A DNA stretch of 64,000 nt from Kangsaoukella pontilimi (GTDB taxonomy: Bacteria; Pseudomonadota; Alphaproteobacteria; Rhodobacterales; Rhodobacteraceae). The first letter of the stretch is position 1. Each line of letters begins with the position of its first letter. The notes below the pieces were generated by a model. The model was not told the origin of the DNA and did no database searches. It was given only the letters and a program-made list of their open reading frames with translations. The translations under genes and the position numbers were made by a program. The stretch lies in NCBI RefSeq assembly GCF_009830125.1, contig NZ_WUPT01000002.1, forward strand, positions 372,001-436,000, written 5' to 3'. Below, piece after piece: positions 51,403 through 59,072 of this stretch.

Positions 51403-51678
51403 CTAGTCGACTGTGGTTTCTACTCTGTTCATCACTATTTCTGCGACCTCTCCGGAAATCGTCGCACCCTTTACGGTGCCGCCGCTATTCGCGATTTCCT
51501 GTTCACTCGGCGGGTTGATTGTCCTTAGCGTACCACCGCCCCCACGTGGATCGCGAGGCTCTGTCGTAACCGTCGCGCCGGCGTCCTGAGCGCCACCACC
51601 GACGACCGTTGTTTCAGCGACGGCAGACGTCGCAAGCGCGGCGCTGGCCGATATTGCAAAAAAGATATGGAATTTCAT
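51403..51678 (-). CDS. Small secreted Gly/Thr-rich protein
   Basis: The 91 residues start with a signal peptide (MKFHIFFAISASAALATSAVA). The mature part of about 70 residues is rich in Gly, Thr and Val (TTVVGGGAQDAGATVTTEP), contains no Cys and shows no recognised family. GGGGGAAAGTTC precedes the ATG. It lies between bciA-like and a remnant of it. The coding status is plausible from the signal sequence, but function is unknown. Confidence 0.6.
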   Translation of the reverse strand: MKFHIFFAISASAALATSAVAETTVVGGGAQDAGATVTTEPRDPRGGGGTLRTINPPSEQEIANSGGTVKGATISGEVAEIVMNRVETTVD

Positions 51679-51757
51679 GAACTTTCCCCCAAACAGATAC
51701 CAATAGGACGCGACGCGCGGGCGGTTGTTCTGTCAAATGCAGCGTCCCGCGCTCCGG

Positions 51758-51811
51758 TCAGGCTTGGTGAGTGGGGCCGACGAGGAGGACAGAGAGCGGC
51801 GCGGCGGTCAT
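51758..51811 (-). pseudogene. Vestigial copy of the 5' end of the bciA-like gene
   Basis: On the minus strand the ATG at 51811 opens MTAAPLSVLLVGPTHQA before a TGA at 51758-51760. The first 14 residues are near-identical to MTAPPLSVLLLGAT at the start of the 50.2-51.2 kb gene. The DNA around both starts is also alike (GAGGAGGACgGAGAG..GGTCATG). The rest of the gene is missing, so this is a short duplicated fragment, now without function. Confidence 0.6.
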
Positions 51812-51857
51812 GCCCCGCGCACGGCGCTTTCCGGTTCGAATGGTAAGACCCGGCCTG

Positions 51858-52718
51858 TCAGCCCGTCACCAAGAGAGTCATGCCCGTCAGGATCACCACC
51901 GCCCATCCCAGCCGCTCTTTCAGATGCCCTTCTTTCAGCAGAACGCTTCCCGCGATCACGGTCAGAAGCACGCTGACCTCGCGCAGGGGCGCGACATAGG
52001 TGACGGGCGTGAAGGTCAGCGCGTAGAGGACGAGGATATAGGCCAGCGGACTGAAGACCGCGATCACGAGTACGCCGCCCCGGTGCTCGCGCCAGAGCTG
52101 GCGCACGCGCTCCGGCCGCCGCCGCGCCACCGGTGCCAGCAGGATCACGCGGCCAAGGGTCGTGGCGTAGTCCAGCAGCAGGGGCGGCACGAGCAGGACC
52201 GAGACGGCATAGGCGTCCCAGGCCGTGTAGCTGCCGATCAGCAGTCCCGTTCCAAGGCCGAAGAGCAGCGATGTCCGCAACTCAGCCCCCGATCCGCGCC
52301 GGAGGCCGCCGCTTAGCATCAGCACCCCGAAGACGATCAGCCCCGCGCCGACCGCCATCTGCGTACTGAGCACCTCGCCCAGGATCAGAACGGCAAAGAG
52401 GCTCGACAGAAGCGGTCCGGTCGCCCGCGCTGTCGGGTAGACCAGCGACAGGTTGCCCTTGCGGTAGCCCGCCTGCAGCATCAGGAAATAGCCGAGGTGG
52501 ATCAGCGAACTGCCGGCGATGAAGCCAAGCTCCACCCAGCCGAGCGCCGGGCGCTCGACCAGCAGAATCCACAAGGCCAGCGGCCCGTAGAGAACCAGTG
52601 CCACGGCAGAGAACAGCCAGAGCAATTCGGGTCCGCCGTTGATCTTCTTGACGAAGACATTCCAGGTTGCGTGGCAGAGAGCGGCGGCAAGAACGAGGGC
52701 CAGACCGAGTAGCGACAT
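51858..52718 (-). CDS. EamA/DMT family transporter
   Basis: The 286 residues contain about ten hydrophobic segments arranged as two EamA repeats (about 1-140 and 150-286), as in drug/metabolite and amino-acid exporters. The start MSLLGLALVLAAALCHATWNVFVKK and the repeat-end YVAPLREVSVLLTVIAGSVLLKE fit the family. The substrate is unknown. It is a single gene. Confidence 0.9.
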   Translation of the reverse strand: MSLLGLALVLAAALCHATWNVFVKKINGGPELLWLFSAVALVLYGPLALWILLVERPALGWVELGFIAGSSLIHLGYFLMLQAGYRKGNLSLVYPTARATGPLLSSLFAVLILGEVLSTQMAVGAGLIVFGVLMLSGGLRRGSGAELRTSLLFGLGTGLLIGSYTAWDAYAVSVLLVPPLLLDYATTLGRVILLAPVARRRPERVRQLWREHRGGVLVIAVFSPLAYILVLYALTFTPVTYVAPLREVSVLLTVIAGSVLLKEGHLKERLGWAVVILTGMTLLVTG

Positions 52719-52994
52719 TTTCAGGGTCTCCGATCAAGAGCTTGGACAAGCGTCATCGCGCCCTGTCCATCCCCTCTGGTCTTTTCGTCCTCGGGTGTCC
52801 GCCATCGGTTGGCTCATGACGGCGCTCGGTCCGGCCTGCCCGTTTTGAGGGCAGCGGAACCCTAGCCGCACATGGATAGGCTGGGTGGACGCTAGGCGTC
52901 CGGCGTGGCGCTGGCAAGGCTTCTGCCGATTGCCGCCTTGCGCCTGCCGCGCCCGGGGCTAGTATGCGGCGCGACACGCGAAACGGAGCCGTCC

Positions 52995-53189
52995 ATGTCC
53001 TCGATCACGCCAGAACGCGCCGACGATATTCCGCCGCCCGAAACCGAAGAGGTGTCGAAGACCCGGATCGCCTGCGATGGCGGCGAGGGGGCGCTCGGGC
53101 ACCCGCGCGTCTGGCTGTCCATCGACCCGGCGAGCGGGTACGTCGACTGCGGCTACTGCGACAAGCGCTACGTGCTCAAGAAAAGCTGA
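52995..53189 (+). CDS. Zinc-finger CHCC protein (NDUFS6-like)
   Basis: The 64 residues contain Cys27, His36, Cys52 and Cys55, the zf-CHCC pattern (IACDGGEGALGHPRV, YVDCGYCDKRYVL) of the mitochondrial complex I accessory subunit NDUFS6 and its alphaproteobacterial homologues. GGAG before ATG 52995 gives the start; the open frame upstream adds 30 unlikely residues. No nuo operon is in the window. It could act in complex I assembly or stability. Confidence 0.88.
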   Translation: MSSITPERADDIPPPETEEVSKTRIACDGGEGALGHPRVWLSIDPASGYVDCGYCDKRYVLKKS

Positions 53190-53275
53190 CCCAAGGTCAA
53201 AGCGCTTCGGCTTGCACTTCTTCCTGACAAGCGCAACAGTTGCGCCACCAAGAACAAAGTTCAGGGAGAACTCAC

Positions 53276-54856
53276 ATGGCATTTCGCCACACACTTCTTG
53301 CGGCTTCGGCCCTGGCGCTCATTGCGGGCGCAGCTTCGGCTGAAACCATCAAATGGGCCCGCGCCGGCGACTCGCTGACGCTCGACCCGCACGCGCAGAA
53401 CGAGGGTCCGACCCATACGCTGGCGCACCAGATCTACGAGCCGCTGATCATCCGCGACGTGACCGGTGCATTCGAGGCCGCGCTCGCCACCGACTGGGGC
53501 CCGACCGACGATCCGAACGTCTGGCGCTTCAACCTGCGTGACGGTGTCACCTTCCACGACGGCTCGGCCTTCACCGCCGAGGACGTGGTCTTCTCGTTCG
53601 AGCGTGCCAAGACCGAAGACTCCGACATGAAGGAGCTTCTGAACTCGATCGTCGAAATCCGCGCCGTCGATGACATGACCGTGGAATTCGTGACCGATGG
53701 TCCGAACCCGATCCTGCCCAACAACATGACGAACCTGTTCATCATGGACAAAGACTGGGCCGAGGCGAACAACGCCGTAAAGGTGCAGGACGTCGAAGGT
53801 GGTGAAGATACATTCGCCGCGAAGAACGCCAACGGCACCGGCCCTTACAAGCTGGTCAGCCGCGAACCCGACGTGCGCACCGTACTCGAGCGTAACGACG
53901 ATTACTGGGGCATGGACATGTTCCCGCTCGATGTGACACGGATCGAATACACCCCGATCCAGAACGCCGCGACCCGTGTCGCCGCGCTTCTCTCGGGTGA
54001 GGTGGACTTCATTCAGGACGTGCCGGTGCAGGACCTCGGTCGCGTGGGCGATGCAGAAGGTCTTGTCGTAAAGACCGCACCCCAGAACCGCGTCATCTTC
54101 CTTGGTCTGAACATGGGCGACGATGATCTGGCCAATGACTCGGTCGACGGTGCGAACCCGCTCGCAGATGTGCGTGTGCGTCAGGCAATGAACATGGCGA
54201 TCAACCGTGGAGCGATCCAGCAGGTCGTGATGCGCGATCAGTCCCAGCCCGCGGGCGTCATCATGCCTCCGTTCGTCAACGGCTGGACCGCAGAGCTCGA
54301 CGCGGTGCCGGAAACCGATCTCGACCGTGCCAAGTCGCTCATGGAAGAGGCTGGCTACGGCGACGGGTTCTCGATCCAGCTCGACTGTCCGAACGATCGC
54401 TACGTCAATGACGAAGCAATCTGCCAGGCGACTGTCGGGATGCTTGCTCAGATCGGCATCACAGTGAACCTTGACGCCAAGTCCAAGGCACAGCACTTCC
54501 CGCTGATCAATAACCTCGAGACCGACTTCTACATGCTGGGCTGGGGTGTTCCGACGTACGACTCGGAATACATCTTCAACTTCCTCGTCCATACCAAGGG
54601 CGACCAGTACGGGTCGTGGAACGGCACCCGGTATTCGAACCCCGAGCTTGACGAGAAGATCGTGAGCCTGGCGTCGAACACCGATCTGGAGGCTCGGAAT
54701 GCCACGATCGCCGATATCTGGCAGACGGTTCAGGACGAAGTGCTCTACATTCCGATCCACCACCAGGTTCTGAACTGGGGCATGAAGGAAAATGTCGGCA
54801 TCGAAGTCGATCCCGAGGACCAGCCGAAGTTCAAGTACTTCTCGCTTGGCGGCTAA
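53276..54856 (+). CDS. ABC oligopeptide-type substrate-binding protein, paralogue 1
   Basis: The 526 residues are a SBP_bac_5 (class C) periplasmic protein with a signal peptide (MAFRHTLLAASALALIAGAASA), then KWARAGDSLTLDPHAQN and GVTFHDGSAFTAEDVVFSFE. The family binds peptides, nickel or sugars. No permease or ATPase gene follows; a strong terminator lies 25 bp after the stop. It is clearly similar to the protein at 55.6-57.2 kb (ANGTGPYKLVSREPDVRTVL against ANGTGAFRVTAREPGLRTVL). It may work with a transporter elsewhere. Confidence 0.9.
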   Translation: MAFRHTLLAASALALIAGAASAETIKWARAGDSLTLDPHAQNEGPTHTLAHQIYEPLIIRDVTGAFEAALATDWGPTDDPNVWRFNLRDGVTFHDGSAFTAEDVVFSFERAKTEDSDMKELLNSIVEIRAVDDMTVEFVTDGPNPILPNNMTNLFIMDKDWAEANNAVKVQDVEGGEDTFAAKNANGTGPYKLVSREPDVRTVLERNDDYWGMDMFPLDVTRIEYTPIQNAATRVAALLSGEVDFIQDVPVQDLGRVGDAEGLVVKTAPQNRVIFLGLNMGDDDLANDSVDGANPLADVRVRQAMNMAINRGAIQQVVMRDQSQPAGVIMPPFVNGWTAELDAVPETDLDRAKSLMEEAGYGDGFSIQLDCPNDRYVNDEAICQATVGMLAQIGITVNLDAKSKAQHFPLINNLETDFYMLGWGVPTYDSEYIFNFLVHTKGDQYGSWNGTRYSNPELDEKIVSLASNTDLEARNATIADIWQTVQDEVLYIPIHHQVLNWGMKENVGIEVDPEDQPKFKYFSLGG

Positions 54857-54880
54857 GCCTCTGCGCATCTGAAGACTGAC

Positions 54881-54915
54881 GCCACCGGCTTGAGAAGCCG
54901 GTGGCGTTTTTTTTT
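54881..54915 (+). terminator. Terminator after binding-protein gene 1
   Basis: GCCACCGGCTT pairs perfectly with AAGCCGGTGGC around the loop GAG, followed by GTTTTTTTTT. It isolates the binding-protein gene from the GAF gene. Confidence 0.94.
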
Positions 54916-54982
54916 GGCCGATTGATTTCCGCTGCGTCACTTCTATTTTTCTTGCGATGGGACACTCACCCTGTTTCCGCGG

Positions 54983-55513
54983 ATGACGCTGCGGCGCCCT
55001 TACTTCGAATTTCGCGACCTCGGTCTAGTAGATGGACCGGCGGACCCGGTGTGGTGTTCCATCGTACGCCTTTCAGCCGAGCTGACCGGAGTGAGATTTG
55101 GAAAACTCACCGTGTTCGATCGTGCGTGCGACCGGATCGTTGTCCGGGCCGCGCATGGCTTTGCGGCCGAGGATCTTGGTCATTTCAAGGATCCTCCCAG
55201 CTTCCCGCTTTGCCGACGCATCATCGCCGAACAGCGGCTTGTCGGAATTACGGAAACCCACGAAGACCCGGAAATGCTGAAAAGCCCTTTCATCGAGCGG
55301 TATTCGGTCAGGAGCTACCTTGGAGCACCGATACTGGATCCCGCGAATACCGCAATCGGCACGCTTTGCGTTTTCGATGACAAGCCCCGGCTGTGGTCGC
55401 ATCGGCAGCGCGAACAAATCGGCGAGATGGCCCATCTGGTCGATCAATCGATTCTGCTGAAAGCGTCGCTGGCGACAATCCGACTTCTGTCGCGCGCCCA
55501 GCCCTCCGGATGA
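54983..55513 (+). CDS. GAF domain protein
   Basis: The 176 residues are essentially one GAF domain (about 25-160): VRFGKLTVFDRACDRIVVRA, FPLCRRIIAEQRLVGITE and SYLGAPILDPANTAIGTLCV. GAF domains bind small ligands or chromophores, but there is no output domain, so it would have to act on a partner. The Cys in LCRRI could hold a ligand, but bilin binding is not suggested. It lies between two binding-protein paralogues. The start ATG lacks a clear ribosome site. Confidence 0.82.
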   Translation: MTLRRPYFEFRDLGLVDGPADPVWCSIVRLSAELTGVRFGKLTVFDRACDRIVVRAAHGFAAEDLGHFKDPPSFPLCRRIIAEQRLVGITETHEDPEMLKSPFIERYSVRSYLGAPILDPANTAIGTLCVFDDKPRLWSHRQREQIGEMAHLVDQSILLKASLATIRLLSRAQPSG

Positions 55514-55625
55514 CGCGCCTTTCCCGCTCACGTTGTCGCGAGGCGGATTGTGCCGGTCGTTCTGGCGGGCAATGCTGGTCCATCGTACTGAAACAACACC
55601 GCAATAATGCCGAGGGAGATCGTCC

Positions 55626-57185
55626 ATGAAAACCATCGCCGCCACAGCCGCGCTGCTGGCTCTGACAGCAACCGCCGCGTCGGCCGCCGAATTCCGATGG
55701 GCAGGCACCACCGACCCGCAGACGATGGACCCTCATGCGGTTAACTCGGCGCCGGTGCTTGGCTTTCTGAACAACGTCTATGAAGGGCTGGTTCGGCGCG
55801 GAAAGGACATGACGGTCGAACCCGCGCTCGCGACCTCGTGGGAGTCGGTAGGCAACGGCGAGGGCTGGCGATTTACCCTACGTCAGGGCGTGACGTTCCA
55901 TGACGGATCGGCCTTCGACGCCGATGACGTGATTTTTTCATACGAGCGCGCCTCGTCGGAGGAGGCCGACACGCGGTCGTGGTTCGCGCCGGTGAGCGAG
56001 GTCCGCAAGGTCGACGATTTCACCGTCGAGATCATGACGAGCGCGCCGAACCCGATCTTCCCTGACTCGATCGCGAACTGGATGATCATGGATTCCGGCT
56101 GGGCCGAGGCCAACGGCACGGTGCGCCCCGACAAGGATCAGGGTAACTTCGCGACCCTCAACGCCAATGGCACCGGGGCATTCCGTGTGACGGCCCGTGA
56201 GCCGGGCCTCCGGACGGTGCTCGAACCCTTCGGCGACTGGTGGGGAACGCCCGAGCACAACATCACGCGGGCCGAATTCACGCCGATCCAGAACCCGGCG
56301 ACAGCCGTTGCCGCGCTCCTGTCCGGCGAGGTCGATTTCATCAACCCGGTGCCGATTCAGGATGCCGAACGTCTCGCCTCTGCGCCGGATGTGGAGGTGA
56401 TTCAGGGGATCGAGGCCCGCGTCATCATGCTGGGCTTTCCACATCAGGCCGAAACCCTGAAATACGCTGCAAATGCCGGTCAGCCCAACCCATTCCTGGA
56501 TGTGCGCGTCCGCGAAGCTGTGGCCAAGGCGATCAACGTCCCTGCGATCCTTCAGACGATCATGCGCGGGAATGCCGAAGCGGCCAGCCAGCTTGTCAGC
56601 CCGGCCATGCGCGGCTTTTCCGAGCCAAACGCGGCACCTTACGCCTACGATCCTGACGGCGCCCGCGCGCTTCTGGCCGAGGCGGGCTACGGCGACGGTT
56701 TCGCCTTCGGCCTGAAATGCCCCAACAACAGGTACCTGAACGACGAGGCGGTCTGCCAGGCGGTGACGGGGATGCTTGCCCAGGTGGGGATCACGGCGGA
56801 ACTGGATGCGATGCCGGTCCAGAACTACTGGCCGGAACTGCGCGAGGACAATTTCGACATGTATCTCCTCGGCTGGTCGCCCGGCACGTTCGATGCCGAG
56901 CATCCCGTGCGCTTCCTGGCGCACACGCCGCAGGACAATCTTGGCACCTGGAATTTCGGCGACTACTCGAACGCGCGTGTCGACGAGCTTTTGCCGGCGA
57001 TCCAGTCCGAACTGGATGAGGGTACGCGGCAGGCGATGCTGGATGAGGTCGCCGGCATCCTGCAGGACGAGGTGGCCTATGTGCCGCTTTATGTGCAGCC
57101 GCTTCTCTGGGGCGTCCGTTCGGGTGTCGAGATGACACAGCGGCCGGACGACTTCTTCATCCTGCGCTGGGTGACCGTGAACTGA
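55626..57185 (+). CDS. ABC oligopeptide-type substrate-binding protein, paralogue 2
   Basis: The 519 residues are another SBP_bac_5 protein with a signal peptide (MKTIAATAALLALTATAASA) and the same architecture as the 53.3-54.9 kb protein. Shared segments include LKCPNNRYLNDEAVCQAVTG (CPNDRYVNDEAICQATVG in paralogue 1). The mature sequence begins EFRWAGTTDPQTMDPHA. GAGGGA precedes the ATG. No permease follows; the next gene is convergent pheA. Probably a tandem duplication with diverging ligand specificity. Confidence 0.9.
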   Translation: MKTIAATAALLALTATAASAAEFRWAGTTDPQTMDPHAVNSAPVLGFLNNVYEGLVRRGKDMTVEPALATSWESVGNGEGWRFTLRQGVTFHDGSAFDADDVIFSYERASSEEADTRSWFAPVSEVRKVDDFTVEIMTSAPNPIFPDSIANWMIMDSGWAEANGTVRPDKDQGNFATLNANGTGAFRVTAREPGLRTVLEPFGDWWGTPEHNITRAEFTPIQNPATAVAALLSGEVDFINPVPIQDAERLASAPDVEVIQGIEARVIMLGFPHQAETLKYAANAGQPNPFLDVRVREAVAKAINVPAILQTIMRGNAEAASQLVSPAMRGFSEPNAAPYAYDPDGARALLAEAGYGDGFAFGLKCPNNRYLNDEAVCQAVTGMLAQVGITAELDAMPVQNYWPELREDNFDMYLLGWSPGTFDAEHPVRFLAHTPQDNLGTWNFGDYSNARVDELLPAIQSELDEGTRQAMLDEVAGILQDEVAYVPLYVQPLLWGVRSGVEMTQRPDDFFILRWVTVN

Positions 57186-57194
57186 GGAAGCAAG

Positions 57195-57217
57195 GGAGGG
57201 GGCGTCTGCCCCCTCTG
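57195..57217. repeat. Stem of a possible degenerate multi-hairpin repeat
   Basis: GAGGGGGCGTCTGCCCCCTC is a perfect stem after the second binding-protein gene, followed by CACCGCCCAGAAGCG, which may be a decayed core of the family. It could also be the gene's transcription terminator, although no T-run follows. Confidence 0.45.
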
Positions 57218-57304
57218 CGCGCCGCGGCATGCATTCACCGCCCAGAAGCGTTTCGCATCCAAATTCGACATGCTGCAGGACTTCCCGGACCCGAAGAGTG
57301 CGGA

Positions 57305-57350
57305 CGTTAACCTTAATTTTCGTCAATCCTGACCGACATTAAGGTTAACG
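57305..57350. repeat. 13-bp perfect inverted repeat with 20-bp spacer
   Basis: CGTTAACCTTAAT at 57305-57317 and ATTAAGGTTAACG at 57338-57350 are exact inverted copies, AT-rich in a GC-rich setting. It lies between convergent genes and has no T-run, so a protein-binding site is as likely as a terminator. It is the longest perfect inverted repeat noticed in the window. Confidence 0.75.
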
Positions 57351-57361
57351 CGCCCTTCACC

Positions 57362-57418
57362 GGGCAGGGCCTGAGCGCCGTACTCGACTTCTTCTTGGTC
57401 CAAATACTCTTGCCGAAG
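57362..57418. repeat. Intergenic multi-hairpin repeat, copy 6 (inverted core)
   Basis: CTTCTTCTTGGTCCAAATAC then TC at about 57388-57409 is the reverse complement of the core found at 19.27 kb (GAGTATTTGATCCAAGAAG). The stems next to it are weaker. It lies downstream of pheA on the minus strand. Confidence 0.6.
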
Positions 57419-57441
57419 GCGCCGCCGCGGCACGCGGCGGG

Positions 57442-58275
57442 TCAGCGGCGCTCGGGAGCGGCGGGATAAACGCCCAGAATCTTCAGCTCCGAAGTGAAAT
57501 AGCGCAGCTCGTCCAGAGCCAGCGCGACATTCGGGTCATCGGGATGGCCTTCGATATCGGCATAGAACTGCGTGGCCGAGAAGGACCCGTCGACCATGTA
57601 GCTTTCCAGCTTGGTCATGTTGACGCCGTTGGTCGCGAATCCGCCCATGGCCTTGTAAAGCGCGGCAGGGATGTTGCGGACCTTGAACACGAAGGTCGTC
57701 ATCATGCCGGTGTCGCCGCGTCGGCCGAGGTCCGGTTCGCGTGACATGATCAGGAAGCGGGTGGTGTTGTGATCCTCGTCCTCGATATTGCGGGCAAGAA
57801 TGTCCAGTCCATAGACCTGCGCGGCCAGTTCCGATGCCAGCGCCGCGTCGGCCTTTTCACCGGCTTCGGCGACGTCCCTCGCGGCGCGCGCATTGTCGGG
57901 GCTGACCCGGCCTTCGATCCCGTGCTCCGACAGAAAGCCTGCGCATTGCGGCAGGAGGACCAGGTGGGAATGCGCCCGCTTGATGTCCGAGAGGCTCGCG
58001 CCATGGACCGCCAGCAGATTGATATGGACGCGGAGAAAAGTCTCGTCGACGATGTGCAGGCCGCTTTCCGGCAACAGGCGGTGGATGTCAGCCACGCGGC
58101 CGTAGGTCGAGTTTTCGACCGGTAGCATCGCAAGCTCGGCCTGACGGTCGCGCATCGCGTCGATGACCGCCTCGAAAGTCCGGCAGGGCAGGGGTTCCAG
58201 TTCCGGATGTGTGCGGGCGGCGGCTTCGTGGCTGTAGGCGCCAAGCTCGCCCTGAAAGGCTATGCGTCCAGTCAT
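57442..58275 (-). CDS. pheA: Prephenate dehydratase
   Basis: PheA converts prephenate to phenylpyruvate for phenylalanine synthesis. The 277 residues hold the dehydratase domain (IAFQGELGAYSHEAA at the start, catalytic Thr in DHNTTRFLIM near 170) and a C-terminal ACT domain for phenylalanine feedback (NIPAALYKAMGGFATNGVNM, then KLESY). There is no chorismate mutase domain, so that step is elsewhere. It is convergent with a binding-protein gene and divergent from cytochrome c. Confidence 0.95.
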   Translation of the reverse strand: MTGRIAFQGELGAYSHEAAARTHPELEPLPCRTFEAVIDAMRDRQAELAMLPVENSTYGRVADIHRLLPESGLHIVDETFLRVHINLLAVHGASLSDIKRAHSHLVLLPQCAGFLSEHGIEGRVSPDNARAARDVAEAGEKADAALASELAAQVYGLDILARNIEDEDHNTTRFLIMSREPDLGRRGDTGMMTTFVFKVRNIPAALYKAMGGFATNGVNMTKLESYMVDGSFSATQFYADIEGHPDDPNVALALDELRYFTSELKILGVYPAAPERR

Positions 58276-58385
58276 GTGGGTCCCGGTGCGGCAAGAAGGG
58301 CGTTTGGTCGCGGCTCATATCCCTTGAAGCTGACAAGGGGAAGCGGATAGAAGGCGGTCCAAATACCGAGGGAACTGGACGCGAC

Positions 58386-58895
58386 ATGTTCGACACAATG
58401 ACGATGACCAAGATCATTGGGGGCTTCTGCGGCACCTTTCTGGTCTTCCTGCTTGGCGGTTTCGTGGCGGAATTCATCTACCATCCGGCACATGGGGACG
58501 ATCACCACCAGGCCTACACGATCGAAACCGGCGACGATGGGGCTGAGGAAGAAGTCGTCGAAGTCGACTTCGCCGAGGTCTATGCAGCCGCGGACGCCGG
58601 CGCGGGCGAGCGGCTTTGGAGACAGTGCTCGGCCTGCCACAAGCTCGAAGACGGCGCCAACGGCACGGGGCCGCATCTTTACGGTGTCGTGGGCCGCGAT
58701 GTGGGGTCGGTTCCCGGGTATTCCTACTCGGGCAACCTTGTCGCTGTCGCCGATGTCTGGACGCCTGAGAACCTGAATGGCTTCCTGACGAATCCCGGCA
58801 ACTATGCGCCTGGTACCAAGATGTCCTACCGCGGCATGGGCGATATCGAGGATCGCGCGAACCTCATCGCCTATCTCGACAGTGTTGGCGGCTGA
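58386..58895 (+). CDS. Membrane-anchored cytochrome c (CycM/cytochrome cy-like)
   Basis: The 169 residues have an uncleaved N-terminal anchor (MFDTMTMTKIIGGFCGTFLVFLLGG), an acidic linker (residues 45-70) and a class I cytochrome c domain with the haem motif CSACH at 81-85 and the axial Met146 in GTKMSY. In Paracoccus and Rhodobacter this type (c552/cy) carries electrons from the bc1 complex to cytochrome oxidase or reaction centre. ATG 58386 is preferred; upstream in-frame sequence overlaps the antisense pheA. A terminator follows. Confidence 0.9.
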   Translation: MFDTMTMTKIIGGFCGTFLVFLLGGFVAEFIYHPAHGDDHHQAYTIETGDDGAEEEVVEVDFAEVYAAADAGAGERLWRQCSACHKLEDGANGTGPHLYGVVGRDVGSVPGYSYSGNLVAVADVWTPENLNGFLTNPGNYAPGTKMSYRGMGDIEDRANLIAYLDSVGG

Positions 58896-58921
58896 TCCAG
58901 AAACGCTCAGAATTGCATGAA

Positions 58922-58950
58922 AAGGCCGGGTGTTGCGCCCGGCCTTTTTG
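58922..58950 (+). terminator. Terminator of the cytochrome c gene
   Basis: AGGCCGGG pairs with CCCGGCCT around a seven-base loop and is followed by TTTT. It lies 27 bp after the stop codon. Confidence 0.9.
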
Positions 58951-59072
58951 CTGCGCGCGCTCCGCTCACCAAATGTTCACCCAATATCGCCTTGAACATT
59001 AGACGAATGGAATTTTAGCTACATCTAATGAAACGAGCATAGTGGCCCCGGCCCACGACAGGAGGATGCCCG

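Noticed and set aside
51825-51850. GGTTCGAAT, reminiscent of a tRNA T-loop
   Set aside because: No acceptor or anticodon stem can be drawn around it. No tRNA gene was found in the window.
52719-52994. Possible small gene in the 276-bp gap before the zinc-finger protein
   Set aside because: The only frames are Arg/Pro-rich shadows without ribosome sites.
54983-55513. GAF protein as a bacteriophytochrome-type photoreceptor
   Set aside because: No PAS or PHY domain and no conserved bilin-attachment context are present; only a single GAF domain is supported.
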